This document shows, piece by piece, positions 17,491-17,530 of a stretch of 17,530 nt of DNA. Position 1 is the stretch's first letter. The number at the start of each line of letters is the position of its first letter. The notes under the pieces were generated by a model. The model searched no databases. It saw nothing but the letters and a program-made list of their open reading frames with translations, and was not told the DNA's origin. A program made the translations under genes and the position numbers. This stretch comes from Actinomycetes bacterium. GTDB lineage: Bacteria; Actinomycetota; Actinomycetes; Mycobacteriales; Mycobacteriaceae. The stretch lies in assembly GCA_022600695.1 (NCBI GenBank), contig JAHZJY010000227.1, forward strand, positions 1 to 17,530, read 5' to 3'.

Positions 17491-17530
17491 GGGCAGCCGG
17501 ACTGGAGTCTGGGTGTGCCGATGGGGCTGG

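Overview
The window is high-GC chromosomal DNA from a mycobacterium, most likely an environmental, fast-growing Mycolicibacterium-type species. I infer this from proteins close to those I remember from M. tuberculosis (RpoA, TruA, RmlC, S4 and SecY), from tandem secreted cutinase-like (Culp) esterases, from the rhamnose-linker genes rmlB-rmlC, and from GTG and leaderless starts. The species cannot be named from the sequence alone. I see no tRNA, rRNA, CRISPR array, insertion sequence, prophage or attachment site.

Layout: (i) 1-1969 is accessory. It holds the start of a probable type VII secretion-associated gene (ESX-4 neighbourhood, Rv3446c-like, minus) and then a divergent pair, a CGNR zinc-finger regulator (minus) and an EamA/DMT ten-helix exporter (plus), with three TCATGA palindromes around the shared promoter. 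(ii) 2003-4038 holds three tandem secreted cutinases on plus; the third is divergent around its oxyanion hole and its stop codon overlaps that of truA. (iii) 4035-8656, minus, is the alpha ribosomal operon infA-rpmJ-rpsM-rpsK-rpsD-rpoA-rplQ-truA, with RNA hairpins in several gaps between genes. (iv) 8861-10505, plus, is rmlB-rmlC for dTDP-rhamnose. (v) 10585-14160, plus, is mmsA-fadE9-mmsB for valine degradation. (vi) 14288-17480, minus, is secY-adk-map followed by a MarR-family regulator.

How it fits together: in many bacteria secY-adk-map runs straight into infA-rpmJ-rpsM-rpsK-rpsD-rpoA-rplQ. Here those two blocks keep the same strand and order but are separated by about 5.6 kb holding the opposite-strand rml and valine genes plus the MarR gene. 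As I remember it, M. tuberculosis keeps the two halves at distant sites (about Rv0732-0734 and Rv3455c-3462c), so this window looks like a less scattered arrangement. The ESX-4 core genes that I remember lying between the Rv3446c gene and the cutinases in M. tuberculosis are absent at that position, where the CGNR/EamA pair sits.

No clearly new multi-gene system is visible. The features most worth a second look are the CGNR/EamA pair with its repeated operator-like sites at the ESX-4 position, a perfect 30-nt palindrome at the start of truA, a 21-bp inverted repeat next to a G-quadruplex-type repeat between mmsB and marR, and the altered third cutinase.
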